A DNA stretch of 64,000 nucleotides from Cycas panzhihuaensis (GCA_023213395.1 CM041465.1:184023741-184087740), one strand, 5' to 3'. Shown: positions 46,768 to 60,518, counted from the stretch's first letter. The notes: generated from the sequence alone by a model not told the origin. Translations and numbers: made by a program.

Positions 46768-47180
46768 GGAGAATAATACTTCTAAAATGCTATTAAAATA
46801 TATTAGTAAGGGAAGTGATGTATATCTTTAGAGTATAGCTAAAAATAAGATGATATAGATTCCAAAATAATTCTTACTATTACTACCCTCTTCAAGGTGA
46901 GATTCCCTCCAAGCAGTGCAGCCGTAGAGGTGAGTAAATAGTAGCCTTAAGGATGAATTTGTAGCAGTCTAAACTCAGTTCTAAGATGGATTAGGTTGGG
47001 GTCAAATAACCCTTTATATAAATAGCTAAATGGTCATGAAGAAACCCACTAATTTAAGATGGAAGTCATTTAAAATATGGTCTTCAAAGTTAGCTAAATA
47101 ATTCCTGCTAACTTGAGATAGAAATTAGCTAGAAGATAGGCTTTAGGTTTGCTAAATTAAGGGTTATTTTTCTTATAACA
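46768..47180 (-). repeat. 3' LTR of chromovirus B
   Basis: On the minus strand it begins TGTTATAAG. It is homologous along its length to 61396-61786, for example TAGCAGTCTAAACTCA near 46964 and TATAGATAGCTAAATG-type sequence. Confidence 0.85.
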
Positions 47181-47199
47181 AATCCTTTCCCTCAAAAAT
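47181..47199 (-). other. Polypurine tract of chromovirus B
   Basis: The minus strand reads TTGAGGGAAAGGATT next to the LTR start TGTTATAAG. Confidence 0.7.
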
Positions 47200-47405
47200 C
47201 TACTTTGCCCTCAAAGCATGGGTAAATTTAGGTGTTGTTATATCCATTGTTCTGATTCCCATATTGCATCGTCTAAATCTAAAGATTTCCACTTGATGAG
47301 GTATTCCTTGACCTTTTTGAATCATAGTTCTTTTATTCGTATTTATAAAATCCCATGTCGTTTAAAGATAATCTTCCCTTCTTCATCTAGTTTAGAGACT
47401 ATTGT
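47195..47405 (-). pseudogene. Chromovirus B chromodomain
   Basis: The minus-strand frame shows EEGKIIFKRHGIL, KKVKEYLIKWKSLDLDDAIW and ESEQWI, then QHLNLPML and GQSRF up to the polypurine tract. The EYLIKWK..xxxxxIWE core fits a chromovirus chromodomain. Three stops interrupt the flanks. Confidence 0.75.
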
Positions 47406-47699
47406 CTAAGGTATTACCTTTTCCTCTACCTTCTTCTTAATGCAAGATACATAAAAAATATTATGGATCTTGCTTCTTGGTGGTAATGCTAGTTGATAAG
47501 CCACTTCCCCAATTTTCCCAATAACTTAATAAGGTTTAAAGAATTGAGGTGCTAACTTTTATCTGTTTGTTTGTTTCATTAATGATTGCTTATAAGTTTG
47601 AAGTCTTAGAAAGATTTAGTCTCCTATTATAAAGCTTCTTTTAGATCTTTTAGTATTAACTTGCTACTTTATTATGTTCCTCGATATATTCAAATTATC

Positions 47700-48420
47700 T
47701 TTCAAAATCCTTATTATTCATTTTGCATGTTCTTGTTGTTCATATACTACTTGTACTTATGATATTTTCATCTATCTAAGTATAGATAGTGGCTCATACC
47801 CATATGATGCATTAAAATATGTCATTTTTATTGCCATGTAGTAAGTGGTGTTATACCACTATTTGGCCAAATAGAGCCACCTATGCCATTAAGTTTGCTT
47901 ATCCAAAATGAAGTTCCTTAAGTATTCTACTAGGCATTTGTTAATTGCCTCTATCTGACCATCTAATTATGGGTGGTAGGTTGTACTCATATTTAACTGT
48001 GTTCCTATTAATTTGAATAGATCTTACCAAAAATCGCGTGTGAACTTTGGTTCCCAATCACTAACTATAATTTTGGGAACCCCATATAAACGATGTATCT
48101 CTTTCATGTATATCTCTGTTATTTGACTTACTTTTGCTATTGATTATGTGCCCATAAAACACGTGTATTTAGTTAACCTACCTAACGTTATAAAGATGGC
48201 ATCTTTCTATTTAGATCATGGGAGTCTTGTGATAAAGTTCATTAAGATTTCTTCCCATTTTTTATGTAAAATGGGTAGCAGTTATAGCAGTCCTAGACTT
48301 TTTATGTATTTGCTCTTATTTGATGGCATGAATCATATTTAAATATATACTTGAGGATATTTATTTTTATTTCCTTCTAATAAAAGGAAATTTGTACCTT
48401 TTGATATATTTTATCTGTTC
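47700..48420 (-). pseudogene. Chromovirus B integrase
   Basis: The catalytic core reads KEIHRLYGVPKIIVSDW, EPKFTRDFW, LFKLIGTQLNMSTTYHP, LDGQIEAINKCLVEYLR and WHRWLYLAKWWYNTTYY. This is the typical integrase core: D of IVSD, E of the QTE.N block (now QIEAIN), and W.xWL..aewwYNT. A TAG follows YHP where Gln is usual. The N-terminal HHCC domain is less clear. Confidence 0.8.
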
Positions 48421-48499
48421 CTATATGTGCTAATATTAGTAGCGAGTGGGCTTCTTCTAATATGACCTTTTTTAATTTGGAAGCTATTAGGATAAATAT

Positions 48500-49800
48500 T
48501 TTTTCTTTCCTTATAATTAATTATCCTCATAATTCAATTTTGGAAGGCTTCTAGTCCTTAATCTCTTCTAATATCTTCTATAAAGGTGGATTGATCTTTT
48601 ATTCCTTGATTAATTCTTGAGTCTAGCTTGGTGTGGCTATTGATATTGCTCTTAATGAAACTTCTTCATTATTATCCCTAGGTAATCTTGAGGGAGCATC
48701 TACAATGACATTCCCTTTACCCTTCTTCTATACTATATTGAAATAAAAAGTTTGAAGCTTACTAACCCATTTTTATTATTCATTTAACAGTGACTTCTAG
48801 TTTAAGAAATATTTGAGATTGCCATGAACTATCTGAACTATAAATGTGTTTCCCAATAAGTACTAATGTCATTAATGTATAGTGCATGATCACCAATATT
48901 TCTTTGCCATAAGTAGGTTTGAGATTTTTTCTATTATTTAATTTCCTACTTTTATAAGTAATTGGCCATTCATTTTGAATTAGAACAACCCCTATTCTAA
49001 ATCTTGAAGCATCACATTCTAGAATGAATAGTTATGAAAAATCTAACATTGCTAAAACTAGAGTCTTTACCATCACCTTCTGGAGTTCTTCAAAGCCCTT
49101 TTTACTCAAGGATTCCATACAAAAATGTCATTTTTCATAAGGTCCATTAATGGGAATATAATATGGGCATATCCTTTTATGAATTTCTAAAGAAATCTTG
49201 CCACTCCAGAAAACTCTTGTCATATTTTTTGGTACTAGCCAATTAATAATGACCATAATTTTTTTCAAATCTATCTTTATTCCTTCCTTTGTGATAATAT
49301 GGCCTAAATATTCCAATTCCTTTTTTTTTAAATGTATATTTCTTTTGATTTACATAGAATTGATTAGTCTATAAGATTTATAGTATTACTTTGATAGAGT
49401 ATAGATGTTCCCTTGTATAAATCAAAATATCATTGAATTTCACAAAAATGGTTTGAGGATTGAATTCATAGTGCTCTGGATATTTGTTGGGGTATTCATT
49501 AGCCCAAATGTCATGACTTTGAATTCAAATAATCCCTTATGTGTACAAAAAGTTATTTTGTATATATTCTCCTCTTTAATATGAATCTAATAATATCTTG
49601 ATTATAGGTTAATTTTTGAAAAATATTGTATGCAGTGTATTTTGCCCAATAAATCATCTATCCATGGAATAGGATAATAATTTTTTACTATTAATTTGTT
49701 TAACCCTTGATAATCTATACACATTTGATATGATCCATCCTTTTTGGGATTGATTATGACCAGTAATACAAATGGGCTCAAGCTAGTTGCAATGTATCCT
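48500..49800 (-). pseudogene. Chromovirus B reverse transcriptase and RNase H
   Basis: RT blocks: VIINPKKDGSYQMCIDY, LNKLIVKNYYPIPWIDDLL, YFSKINL (Asp to Asn), ITFCTHKGLFEFKVMTFGLM and ELEYLGHIITKEGIKID. The FxDDIL active site is not preserved (MIFWFIQ at that place). RNase H remnants follow at lower coordinates (near 49050-48700), with ILECDASRFGI-type spacing only partly readable. It is inactive. Confidence 0.78.
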
Positions 49801-50149
49801 TGACTTAATAATTCTCTTGTGATATGTTTTATTTCTCTCTTTAGATGATAAGGGTGTTTGTAGGGTCAAATATTCACTAGGATTGCTCCAAGTATTAACT
49901 CAATGGAATGTTGACAATCTCATTGTGGGGGGAATCCCTTGGGGTTCTATGAATACAACTCTATGCTCATCTATGATTTTTTTTACGTCAGTTGGTCAAT
50001 CTTCTATCGCTATCATGTTACAAATTAATATGTATCCAAATGGATTCTTCATTATTATCTTTTCATGTGATGTGAAGATATCAATGATAATAGGGGTGTC
50101 GGCAGTGCCTATAATCTATATTTGCACCCTTTCTAATGGAAGCATATGA

Positions 50150-50500
50150 ATCGGGTTATACAATTGGTAACTATATTACCCAATACTTATAACCATTAAA
50201 TTCCTAAGACTATATCTATTCCTCCTATAAGTATCAAGAACATACATGTATTTACTAAATAGTCTTCGATTTAGAGATTCACCTTCTAATAGTAGCCTCC
50301 ATAAGGAGTTATTTTTCCATTTGTAATGTTATTTGAAATATGTCCAAGGATTGTATTTTTAATCCTAGCTTCTTTATTGTGGCCTTGTTAATGAAGTTAT
50401 GAGTGTTATCATTGTCTATAAATATTGTAACTAGAACTCCTTTGATCATCCCTTAGAATCTAAGGATATGGGGTATAACACTTTATCCAATTATGGCTTG
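50150..50500 (-). pseudogene. Chromovirus B protease
   Basis: The minus strand reads VLVTIFIDNDNTHNFINK followed by ATIKKLGLKIQ. The consensus is LIDSGSTHNFI, so the catalytic D-S-G is D-N-D and the enzyme is dead. Confidence 0.72.
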
Positions 50501-50639
50501 TAGCAAAATTTAGACATTGTCCATATCAACTTCTAAAAGTTTGTCTACTTCTACTTCCTCCTCTTGGATCTAATTTTCTTCTTTATGTTCCTCATCTAGT
50601 ACTTCTATTTTATCATTGTTGATCATAAATACCTTCATT

Positions 50640-51400
50640 GGTGATCTTTATTTTACTTTCATCCACATTTGAAATAAACTTCCTTTTTAAGATGTTTGAT
50701 TCTTCTTATTCCATTTATGTCTTTTATTGCCATTAGTGGGTCTACTTTTATGCCTAATTTGGTCCAACTTGGATTAGATCCTTGTTGCTAGCACGGTTCA
50801 ATTATGTGCTTATAGATGAGCCTATTCTCTCTAAATTCTACTTTTATATTCTTTGAATATCAAATTACTTCATAAATATTGAAGGGGTACATATTCTTAA
50901 TGCAAAATTTGATTGCTCCCTTTAATCTATTGATGTATGTTTCCATGATATATCCAACTAGTATTTATTACACTAAAGCATCTGGAATTGCTCAGTATAT
51001 TCTTGGATTATTCCACTCTATTACAACATCGTTAACTAAGTAAAATAGTTTGTGTTCCAAGAATCTTTATACTGCATTATTAAGCCTACCTTTAGATAGT
51101 CCCATGAATTTTGATAGCCCAAATTATCATTTTGACACCAATAAAACCATTCGAATGTCCTTCCATATAGGTGTAGATATGTTTTCGATATCTTTTATTT
51201 ATATGAAAGTTCATATACTTGGAAGTATATCTCTATTTGTAATATCTAACTCCAAATGTTTCTCGATCTTTATGGATCAAATTTTTCTAATGTAAATTTG
51301 GTTCCTCTAAGACCCTGATCTAATTGAGAATTCTTCTAATTTCATCATTCATAGGTAAGACCTCTGAATCTTCTTAAATTCTTTTGCTGATTATTTTCTT
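50640..51400 (-). pseudogene. Chromovirus B gag
   Basis: The frame reads FTLEKFDP, QIEIYFQVYEL and FEWFYWCQNDNLGYQNSWDY, then QEYTEQFQML, with a zinc-knuckle trace at about 50660 (MWMKVK). It parallels chromovirus A gag (ITQIEQYF, YQWYQW). Stops and frameshifts are frequent. Confidence 0.65.
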
Positions 51401-51413
51401 GATTATCTTGATA

Positions 51414-51426
51414 TGGGAATAATTAT
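51414..51426 (-). repeat. Short terminal piece of chromovirus B 5' LTR
   Basis: TGGGAATAAT-type end, homologous to 46768-46777. The rest of this LTR continues at 61396 beyond the nested element. Confidence 0.55.
51422..51426. repeat. Target-site duplication of the short LTR element (left)
   Basis: ATAAT, repeated exactly at 61391-61395. Confidence 0.8.
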
Positions 51427-51748
51427 CGGGTTTAATATTTAGACTAATATTTAATTCATTAATTATTATGTAGATCTCCCCTTCATGCTCTTATAACCCT
51501 TAAGATTATTTTTATTATTATATTTTACTAATCTTAATATATGTGCAAGCGACACATTAGTTTATATACCAAGGCACCAAGAGCACATAATTTTTTATCT
51601 TGAGAGATCTCACACATATGTGAGTATCCTATATATGTATGCATATTTTGTATTGTAATACAACAAGTAGAGTTCATTTTCCATTATCCATCTTTATGTC
51701 TTATTTCTTCTCTCAAGATATGGTATCACTCTAATACCATATCCAACA
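51427..51748 (+). repeat. 5' LTR of the short LTR element
   Basis: Starts TATCGGGTTTAATATT (3' copy TGTTGGGTTTAATATT) and ends ATATCCAACA. It shares GATCTTGAGAGATCTCACA-type sequence with the 3' copy. Confidence 0.85.
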
Positions 51749-51750
51749 TT

Positions 51751-51762
51751 TGGTATCAGAGC
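51751..51762 (+). other. Primer-binding site, exact
   Basis: TGGTATCAGAGC, a perfect 12-base match to the initiator tRNA-Met PBS, two bases after the LTR. Confidence 0.9.
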
Positions 51763-54747
51763 TAGAATGGGTTTTGATCCCTTGAGGGACCACCTATTCA
51801 ATCACGAGATTCATTCTTTAAGTAAGAAATCTCATAGTTAGATTTTTTGTCAAAATCATATCATGGCTTATTTTTTCTTAACAATTTTTTCATTGTAATA
51901 CATAGGATTAACATATAGCAGTAAGTTATATTTTTTATAATGTTGAATGATGAAAATAGAATGTGAAGACTGTAGATTAGAGGATATATATAGAAATAAA
52001 AATTTTTAATGTTGGATAATGGCAATGAAACCTTACAGATCCAGAGTTGCAAGGAGATCATGCAAAATAGAGGCCTACTAATGTGATAATTAGCCATGGG
52101 TTGGCCATCCTAACAACTCAAATATGGGCTAGTTTTTCTCTTTAATACTTGTAGTCATATACAAGTATATCTTCTATTTTTAACTAATGTATTTGGCTTT
52201 CTTCTTTCCTTATAGTTATGAGTATTTATCTGTACTTTATCCACTATGATATTTATGCATTCAACATAAATTATATCCTCTGCAGTATCTATCAAATGAA
52301 TAGAGTATGTATGGTCATCTCATATTGTATATATCTCCCATAAGTTTCAACATGTACCCATTCCTCGAGTTATGCCTCTATCAAAGCTTATTAATAACTT
52401 CCTTGATGGTATAAGTAGTATCTATTTAGGGTATTGCAAAGGGCTTGGGAAGCAAATCCATAAAGTGTTGATGAGTCATAAGATAATTTTTTTTTTTAAC
52501 TTTGTTGGCCAAGTTGTAACATTACCTAGAATTTCTAGTCAGATGATTCAAGAGAGCATGTGTTTATTCTTGCTTGTAAGGGCTTATTAACTCAACAACC
52601 ATATGAAAGCCAAGCCAGATCCCTTCGGATTAGAGAAAAGGAAAATCCTTATAAATTTAGATATGGGCCTTTATAGATTCATCGACATCAATTTGGATGA
52701 GGAATGAATTCTTAGCGTGTGGAGGATGTTTGCTTTTCGATTAGAGAATCACTTGATACAAACTCTTAAATCAATTCTAAATAGATTAGAGTAAGCTTAT
52801 TGTGGGACTATCAGTGATGAATACATGCACATACCTGATCATGACAAATATAATTGGTTGAGAGACAAGATTAAGGCATTGGTTCTTAGAAAGTATAGTC
52901 TAGAATGAAGGTATATTATACTTGATAGGCTTATTTGGAGTACATAATTTAAGAATTTCTTGGCAATGAAGTAGGTTGTTGTAAAATGGTTTGGTTTTGA
53001 AGTTGTTGAAATTGTGATTGCTAGATATGGGAAGTAAGTAAGATTTAGTAGGGATGAAACGTGAGGGCAGCAGATCAAATTTATTAACCTCTAGGGATGA
53101 AATTTGAAACCTCCAAAAAATAAGATGAAATCAAACCTATCATAGTGAAGGAAGACAATAAGAATCATTATCAATTCATTATGTAAATTAATGTCACCAG
53201 TGCACCATCACAAACTTGCACGAGGAATTAAACAAAAATGGCATAAATGCTTCTTTTCTAAGGTTTTATTTTTGGGGCATATTAAAAAAATATGAGGTTT
53301 TTTTTATATAATTTAGAATTAGTTGCCTTTAAAAATAAATATTTTTTTTTTTAATTTTAATTGAATTTGAATGTGAATTGGAATCTAGCAACCCCTCGCC
53401 TACTAGAAGATGGTCGATGATAGTATGACTAGAACCCTAATACTAAAGGGGCTAAACATCATTTTAAAGGTATTTTTGATTTTTAAGCACCTAGTTATCC
53501 TATTTTCATCATATCTTCTTCATATGGAGTTTGATTTTGATTCTGTTAGTTGTGTTCGAATCATATTTCACTCCTCTTAAAAATGAGTACCTATTTGACA
53601 TCATTTGAGTTTGTTTTATAATAGAAAATATAGCCTAAAATTAAGTCAAAATTTTTATGTACTTAACAAATATTTAAATTAATATCATATAAGACCTTGA
53701 ATGTTATGTTTAAGCATTTAATACTAGCATCTTGCATGATGACTGAAGTTTAATATTATGTCATAAAAGTCCATTTAAAAATTAAGCCTAAAATAGCTAA
53801 GTTTAGTGATTTCTAACACTTTATGAGGTAATCAATGATGATGTTCTTATTAATTTAGCATAAAAGACCTTAGAAAAGGCATTGCACATGATTGGCTAAG
53901 TGTTGAAAGCTAAAGATGTGTGATAAGTTTGAAGAGTTTGGCATCAAGATTAAGTCCTTTTTCAACAATAATAGGTGATGATAAACTATAAGTGATAACT
54001 ATAAGAGGTAAATATCTTAGTTTAATCACTTCTTAATGTGAGATTTACTTCAATTACATGAGCATGATATATATGTATATGTCTTTTTTAAAAATCTACT
54101 ATGTAAAAGTCAAAATATATGATTTGTTCTGCATTAAACATTGTTATGTAATGCTGGCCTTGCAGCCTTTAAGGGATCAATGAAATCCCCATGCTTGCAG
54201 CCTTATTTAGTTGCTAAGACCCCTTATGTGTTAAGGTCTTAAGGTATGTTGAATCTTGTAGAAGCCATTGTGAGCTGATAAGCAGTAAGATGAAGCCCAT
54301 AGTGGCATGTTGCAAGCCCATAATGGTATGATCATAGCCTATTAAGGCATGATTTTGAGCCCATAGTGGTAAATTTAAGGCCATAATACCAATCATTATA
54401 TTTCTGGTCATTATATGCCAAAGAAAGTTGCCTTATAATCCTATTTAGTAAGAGATGGGACATTCTTTCTATTTACTCTTGCATATTTCCAACACATTTG
54501 ATAGGCAACATAAGATGACATATTCCTAGGGTAGTACTAATAAAAGAATTAATGGAACAATGTGACCAAAATGACTACCTATAAAATTAACAGTCACAAT
54601 GGCTAGTTACCTATGTGATTTAGTAGATGGAGTAATATTGATATGGATATCAGTAATTTGATCAAAATTTTATGTAGCTTAGAGTAGTTATAGTAGTAGG
54701 AAAATGAAATAATAAAGATAGTAGATATAATAACGATGAATTAAATA
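51763..54747 (+). other. Non-coding interior of the short LTR element
   Basis: No gag, protease, RT or integrase motif is visible on either strand. The 72-codon frame at 52372-52590 and the stop-rich frames around 52640-53100 have no recognised motif. Repeated GCCCATAGTGG/GCCCATAATGG words occur at 54293-54385. Confidence 0.5.
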
Positions 54748-54761
54748 TTAAGGGGAAGAAA
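54748..54761 (+). other. Polypurine tract of the short LTR element
   Basis: TTAAGGGGAAGAAA immediately before TGTTGGGTTTAA. Confidence 0.8.
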
Positions 54762-54837
54762 TGTTGGGTTTAATATTTAAACTAATGTTTAATTCATTAG
54801 TTATTACATAGATGTCCCCTTCCTATTCTTGTACCCT
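54762..54837 (+). repeat. 3' LTR of the short LTR element, first part
   Basis: First 76 bases of the LTR, up to the LINE copy 3 insertion site. The LTR continues at 61135. Confidence 0.85.
54828..54837. repeat. Target-site duplication of LINE copy 3 (left)
   Basis: CTTGTACCCT, repeated as CTTATACCCT at 61125-61134 with one transition. Confidence 0.78.
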
Positions 54838-54999
54838 TTTTTTTTTTTATATGGTTTAAATAATTGTGGGGATTAAAAGGGGGCCCTAACCCCTATACAA
54901 AGTCTACCAATACAGCTACAAAAATTGGTCATGACAAGCCCATGATTTAGCTAACCATATAGCCTATCATAAACTATATCAGCTAAAACTAGGACCCCA

Positions 55000-57900
55000 C
55001 AGGTCCTTACGAACTAAACCCATTATTTCTGTAGGTAAGTCATTCTTCCATATCTCATTCCTTCTGAACTAAACCCCTTAATTTGCAAGTCGATCATCAA
55101 CCCCATTCATTTTTCTATATATGTGATTAACCTAGACTTTTTTGTCCTTTGGAGCAGCATCTTCACATCATCAATCAAAGCCTGATGCTTTGAGTCTGTC
55201 TCTACTTCCCCCTTAATAACATTTATCACATTCAAAGAGTCCTCCTCCATTATAACTCTCAGGAAGCCATCTTTGATTACCAAGTCCATAGCTCTGTGCA
55301 TAGCTTGTAGCTCTACCTCATGATTATTCTGGTTACTGTAATACTGTAGAAAAGGCCTAGATGAGCTTTCCTTCCACATCTCTACAAATCCCATTGTTCC
55401 CTGCCTCTCTAGGGTTACCTTTTGATATATCATCCAAATTTACCTTGACCCAATCATGTGGTGGCAGACTCCATCCTCCATGCCTAACCTCCTTTGGTTT
55501 AGACATGATGTTTTCAAAGCCCTACTTTACAAGAGTCTTCATATCCTCTAAGGAGACAAAACACTCTTCCTTCACCTTAGAAGTTTCTTTTAGAGCTACC
55601 ACAATAATCCCAAATAGTTTAGACTCATTCATTCTTTTGTCCTGAAAAATATGCCTATTCCTTTCTTTCCATATGTTCCACAAAAGTGTAGGGAGGGATA
55701 TTAGCAATAGGGATCAAAGAGTCCTACATTTGAAAGGACTTTCCCAAACCTCAACTAGATCCTTAATCGTTTCAAAAAGGGCCCAGGACAGCTCAAAGGA
55801 GCTCTAGAGCTTAGCCCACACTTCCTTAGTGTAGATGCATTGCAAGAACATATGGTCTGAAGTCTCCTCATCTTGAAGGCACAAAATGCACCTACTCACG
55901 AGCCGAAAGCCCCTCTTCCTTAGATTATCCAAAATAAGAATCTTGTTCTTAAGATAAAGCCACCAAAAGATGGCAATCTTGGGAATTAAACCCAATTTCC
56001 ACATGCCCCCCAAAAGAGTATGTTCCGTGATACCTTTCTCTACCATTAGGAATAGGTACCTAGATTTAACCGTATAGGTCCCAGAGGGGGACCTAGGCCA
56101 AACTAGAGCACCTTCTTTGGGAAATCTAAGAATGTATATACTATTTAACTTATTTTTGATAGTTGTGATTTACTACTCATTTGCTAGATCACGGGGGACT
56201 TCTTCAAAATATTTCTATTTCTTCATACCCCCACGGATCTCCTAGTAGTCTTTCACCTTTTTTCCATAAAGTCTTTCACAAGCAAGTTGTAAGGGGGCGA
56301 AGGCAGGCCTCTTATTCAATTGCATATGTCCATACTAGATACCCTCCCAAAAATCAATAAAGTTTCCATCCCCAAGGCTCCATTGGGCCCCCATCGTTAA
56401 CATTTTTCTCACATACTCTAAGCTCCTCTAGATGGTAGATCCTTGGATTCGTGGGGTATTATGCTTGAGGTATAGATTGTCCCTAAGGTATTTTTGAGCA
56501 ACGATCTTGCACCAGAGCCTCTCCTCCTTAACAGTAATACTCCAACCCAATTTAACTACTACAGCTCTATTGAAACAAGCTATGTCTTTAACATTCAAGC
56601 CTCCCACCCATTTAGGGAGATACACTTTTTCCCAAGACACTAAATGGACTCTCTCCCTATCCTCAACCCCTTACCACAAGAATCTCCTCTGAATAGAATC
56701 AAGGGCACTTTTAACCTTCACAGAACACCTAAATAAAGACATCATGTATGTAGGGATACTCTGAAGGGATGCCACTAGCAATTATAGTTTCCCTATGTGA
56801 CTCAGTAAATCTCCTTTCTATCTTGCTAACTTCCTTTGGACCCTACTGATAATTGGATTCTAAAGGCCCTTCTCCATTCTATAAATAAATAGGGGCATGC
56901 CAAGGTACAAAGTGGGAAATGACCTAGAGGACATTTCCAAGATCTTGTTGATAGCTCTTTTAGTCCTTTCCATGATGTTCAATAAAAAGATGTTGCTTTT
57001 GTGCAGGTTTATTTTCTGGTTCGTTACTATCTTGAATCTTTCCAACTAGGTTTTTATTGCTCTGTCTTCCTTAATCATTACCTTACATAGCAAAATGTTA
57101 TCATCCACAAAGTGATGATGAACAATATTATCAACACCTGATGTGGGCCCTAGTCCCATAATCTTCCTGGATAACCTGGCTTCCTCTATAGGCCTTCTAA
57201 TGAGTATTTCCAAGATAACAAATAAATAAGGGTACAATGGATCCCCTTGTCTTAGACCTCTATAGCCTGAAAAAAAGGCAAAGGAAGTGTCATTTATGAT
57301 CACTGAGAATCTGGGACTAGATATGCAACTCTCAATCCAGGTTCTCCAATGGTTCCCAAAGCCAAACGCATTAATGCAATCCAATAAGCACCCCCACAAG
57401 ACCCTATCATGGGCCTTAGACAAATCAATCTTAACAATCATCTTGGGATCCTTCCTCCAGTGAGTCGAATGGATCGTTTCGTGGACCACAATGATACCAT
57501 CCAGAATTTATCTTCCCTTCACAAACCCACCTTAGTTTGGACCTATAATCAAAGGGAGAAATTCTTTCAGCCTCTTCACCATGATCTTGGATAAAATTTT
57601 ATATTTTACATTGCATAGACTAATAGGTTTATAGTCTTCAGTCCTCTTAGCATCACCTTTTTTTAGAATTAAGATTAGGAACGTAGCTTGCCATTCACCA
57701 TGGATCTTTCCATTCTCATGGAATTCCTTAACAACTTCAAAAAAGTCATCCTTTATGATATCCCAATATTTCTGAAGGGAAGCCATCACGTCCAAGGGTT
57801 TTCTCCCTCTTCATACTAAAGACAACTTTCCTCACCTCATCTTATAAGAAAGGGGCCTCTAAAACTTGGTTCATGGCTTCGTTTACCTCATTTGGGATCA

Positions 57901-59174
57901 AATCTAGGACCTCCCTTCTGATTGTCTCATTAGCACATCTTGGTTCCATATATAACTCCAAAAAGTACTCCTTTATTACATCTTTAATGCTCTCCTAATC
58001 TGAAATCTCCTCCCTATGCTTATTTATCAAATATTTGATGTGATTTCAAGCTTTATAATTTATCGTTGTCATATGGAAAAGTTTTGTATTTCTATCCCCC
58101 ACTGTGAGCCACAAGGCTCTAGACTTCTATTTCTAAAAAATTTCCTCCTTTGTTAATACTCTCTCTAGTTTAGATAAAATTCTCCTTTCATCCTAGTCTA
58201 ATCGGAGGGACTGCTCTTACTCTTGTATTTTCTCCTCAAGGGCATTTAACTACTCCAAGACCTGTTCCTTTTTTATAAAGATGTCCCCATGGGAATTTTT
58301 ATTCTAGACTTTGATATGGCATTTTACCTAATTTAATTTCTTTGAGAATCTCCACATCATACAACTAGACATAGGGGTCTTCCACTATTCTATTAGTAAT
58401 TCACGGAGGCTTAGGTCCCTTGTCCACATAAGCTCAAATTGGAAAGGGGCACTCGTGTAACATTTATTTTCATTAAATCTTAGCAATAATGGGGCATGAT
58501 CTGAAACTGTCTTTAGCAGGGCTTCCAAACTAATGTTACTATGTTGACCAGCCCAATCATAATTAACAATAACTCTATCTAATCTAACTTCGATATGATG
58601 AGATTCCAATCTTCTATTGGACTAGGTAAACTTATGGCCTCTCAGGGGGACATCCATTAGCCCTCCCTTCTGCATGAAATCCCCTAGGTTATCCATACTT
58701 TTTGTCCATTCAATTTGACCCCCTTTCTTCTCATCAGGAGATAAGGCTATATTAAAATTGCTTGTAATCACCTAGGGGCCTGTCCAATCCACATGGGCCT
58801 CCAGAAGCCTAATCTATAAATGCTTCCTTCCTTCTTACATTAGGGGGGCACGCATTAGTGACCAACCATTTACAGTTGGAGTTTTTGCTTATCAACCAGC
58901 TAGATATAAAGTGATCCTCACTAATGAAGACCTCACCCACCCAACCTCTGAGGTTCTATATGATGGCTAACCCACCTAAACCTCTAACCACATCTAGGGT
59001 AACCCACTTAGCCCCTTTCTATATTTTATTCTTAACATTTGCTCTGTTCTCAGCTAACAGTTTAGTTTCTTAAATCAACGAGATATCTAACTTCATCTGA
59101 CTCTATAAATCTTTAATCATTCTATATTTAAATAGGGCATTTATACCCTATATATTTGAGGAGGTAAGTTTCAT
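55000..59174 (-). pseudogene. LINE copy 3 ORF2
   Basis: The endonuclease starts at 59174 (MKLTSSNI) and its end is readable as VSDHAPLLLRFNENK near 58500. RT includes EDYKPISLCNVKYKILSKIM near 57610, KMIVKIDLSKAHDRVLW near 57430, GYRGLRQGDPLYPYLF and HHHFVDDNILL; the catalytic aspartates at 57100-57105 are intact. The 147-codon open stretch 57489-57046 covers most of the palm. A zf-RVT domain lies at 56046-55804 (RCILCLQDEETSDHMFLQC). RNase H at 55433-55107 keeps NHEVELQAMHRAMDLV and MEEDSLNVINVIKGE. Several stops remain, so no single protein is encoded. The 3' end is approximate. Confidence 0.88.
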
Positions 59175-59189
59175 GATTACATCCCCCTT

Positions 59190-60518
59190 TTTAGGTCCCT
59201 CCTCATCTCTTAGTTCTTGTTTTGGGCCCCTATACTAGGCCTCTACCCTTAAGAGTGTGTTGTGTCCCCTGATCAATCTGGGGCATTGCCTCTCTTTCTC
59301 ACAACACCTTCGATGATGGTCTTCTGGGCCTCTTCTCGCTGTTGAAGTTAGGGCCTCTAACGAGATCTAGTTCCTCTTCTTTAGTCCCTATATCTCTGAC
59401 CTTCCAAACCTTCTCTATATTCTTCTATGAGGTGAGACCTCTTTCATTTTGAATGGGATCCTTATCACATCCATGTTGGATATGTACAATTTGAACATGT
59501 ATGGTGCTTAGGAGGGCCCTTATTTCAACCTCCCCCTCTTCAAATAAGGAATCTTCTTCATCCAGGTTAAGCCCATGCCCTATCTTTGTTAAGATGGGCT
59601 CCTACCCATCCTTTGGAAGATTTGGCATCTGTTCTTCATTATTTTGTGAATCCTCAAGCCTTATCAGCTCTTTAGGGCCTACTTTAGGATCCTTATGATG
59701 TTCATCTTCTTTACCTCCTTAATAGGTGGACCTAATTGGCTTGGCTTTGGGTCTCCAGGGTAACTATGAGGAAAGTGCCCCAAGCATTTACATTTTAGGC
59801 ACCTCATGTTTTCCAACTCATACACTAGCCTTTGCTCTCTGTTCCATCCACACCCATCAATTGTCACTTGCTTAAGGAGATGTTTGTCAGTTCTAGACAA
59901 GACACAAAACCTAGTATTTACTAATCTTCTTATATTCTTTATCATAGAATTCACTGCCAAGAGGGGCCCAATAACCTTCTCAATCCCTTTAATGATATCT
60001 AAATCCCAAGCATGAAGAGGAAGGCCTGAGAGTTGAATTCATAAAGGGATTTGCTTTATAGACCCCTCAACCAGATCAAAGTTTGGATGCCATTTCTCCA
60101 TCAAAATTGCCTTCCTCCCTATCATCTAGGATGACTTTAGGAGGATATTTACCATATCCTCATGGCAAGAGAACTTAAATAGGACACACCCCTTAGGGAG
60201 TACAATAACCTCATCCTAGCTCTTCAACTTCCAATGCTCACTGAACCACTTCCTAATGGGATCTACCCTTGGTTTGGGACCTGAGAAATGCCCAATAAGG
60301 TTACTGCCCCAATATTTCTCTAGCTTATCTGAAAGCCTCTTGGGTAAAGGAATTATGATCTTATCATTATCTACAATGGGGTTTATATCAAATGATTCTA
60401 CTTTAGCATTGCTTAAAGCATCTAGGTATGACTTTTTGTTAAGAGGAGGGTGGGTTTGGTTCAAGTTTAAAGACTGTTCAATTTGAGTATGAGGGAGGTC
60501 CTTTATAGTTTCCTCCAT
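59190..60518 (-). pseudogene. LINE copy 3 ORF1
   Basis: The frame starts METIKD-like (MEETIKD) at 60518, and the first 100 codons are open: KKSYLDALSNAKVESFDINP, IIIPLPKRLSDKLEKYWGS, GHFSGPKPRVDPIRKW. DUF4283-like blocks follow in broken form, then VNTRFCVLSRTDKHLL, GWNREQRLVYELENM and RCLKCKCLGHFPHSYPG. The zinc knuckle (about 59770-59815) has lost its last cysteine to Tyr. The C-terminal linker contains several TAG codons. Confidence 0.82.
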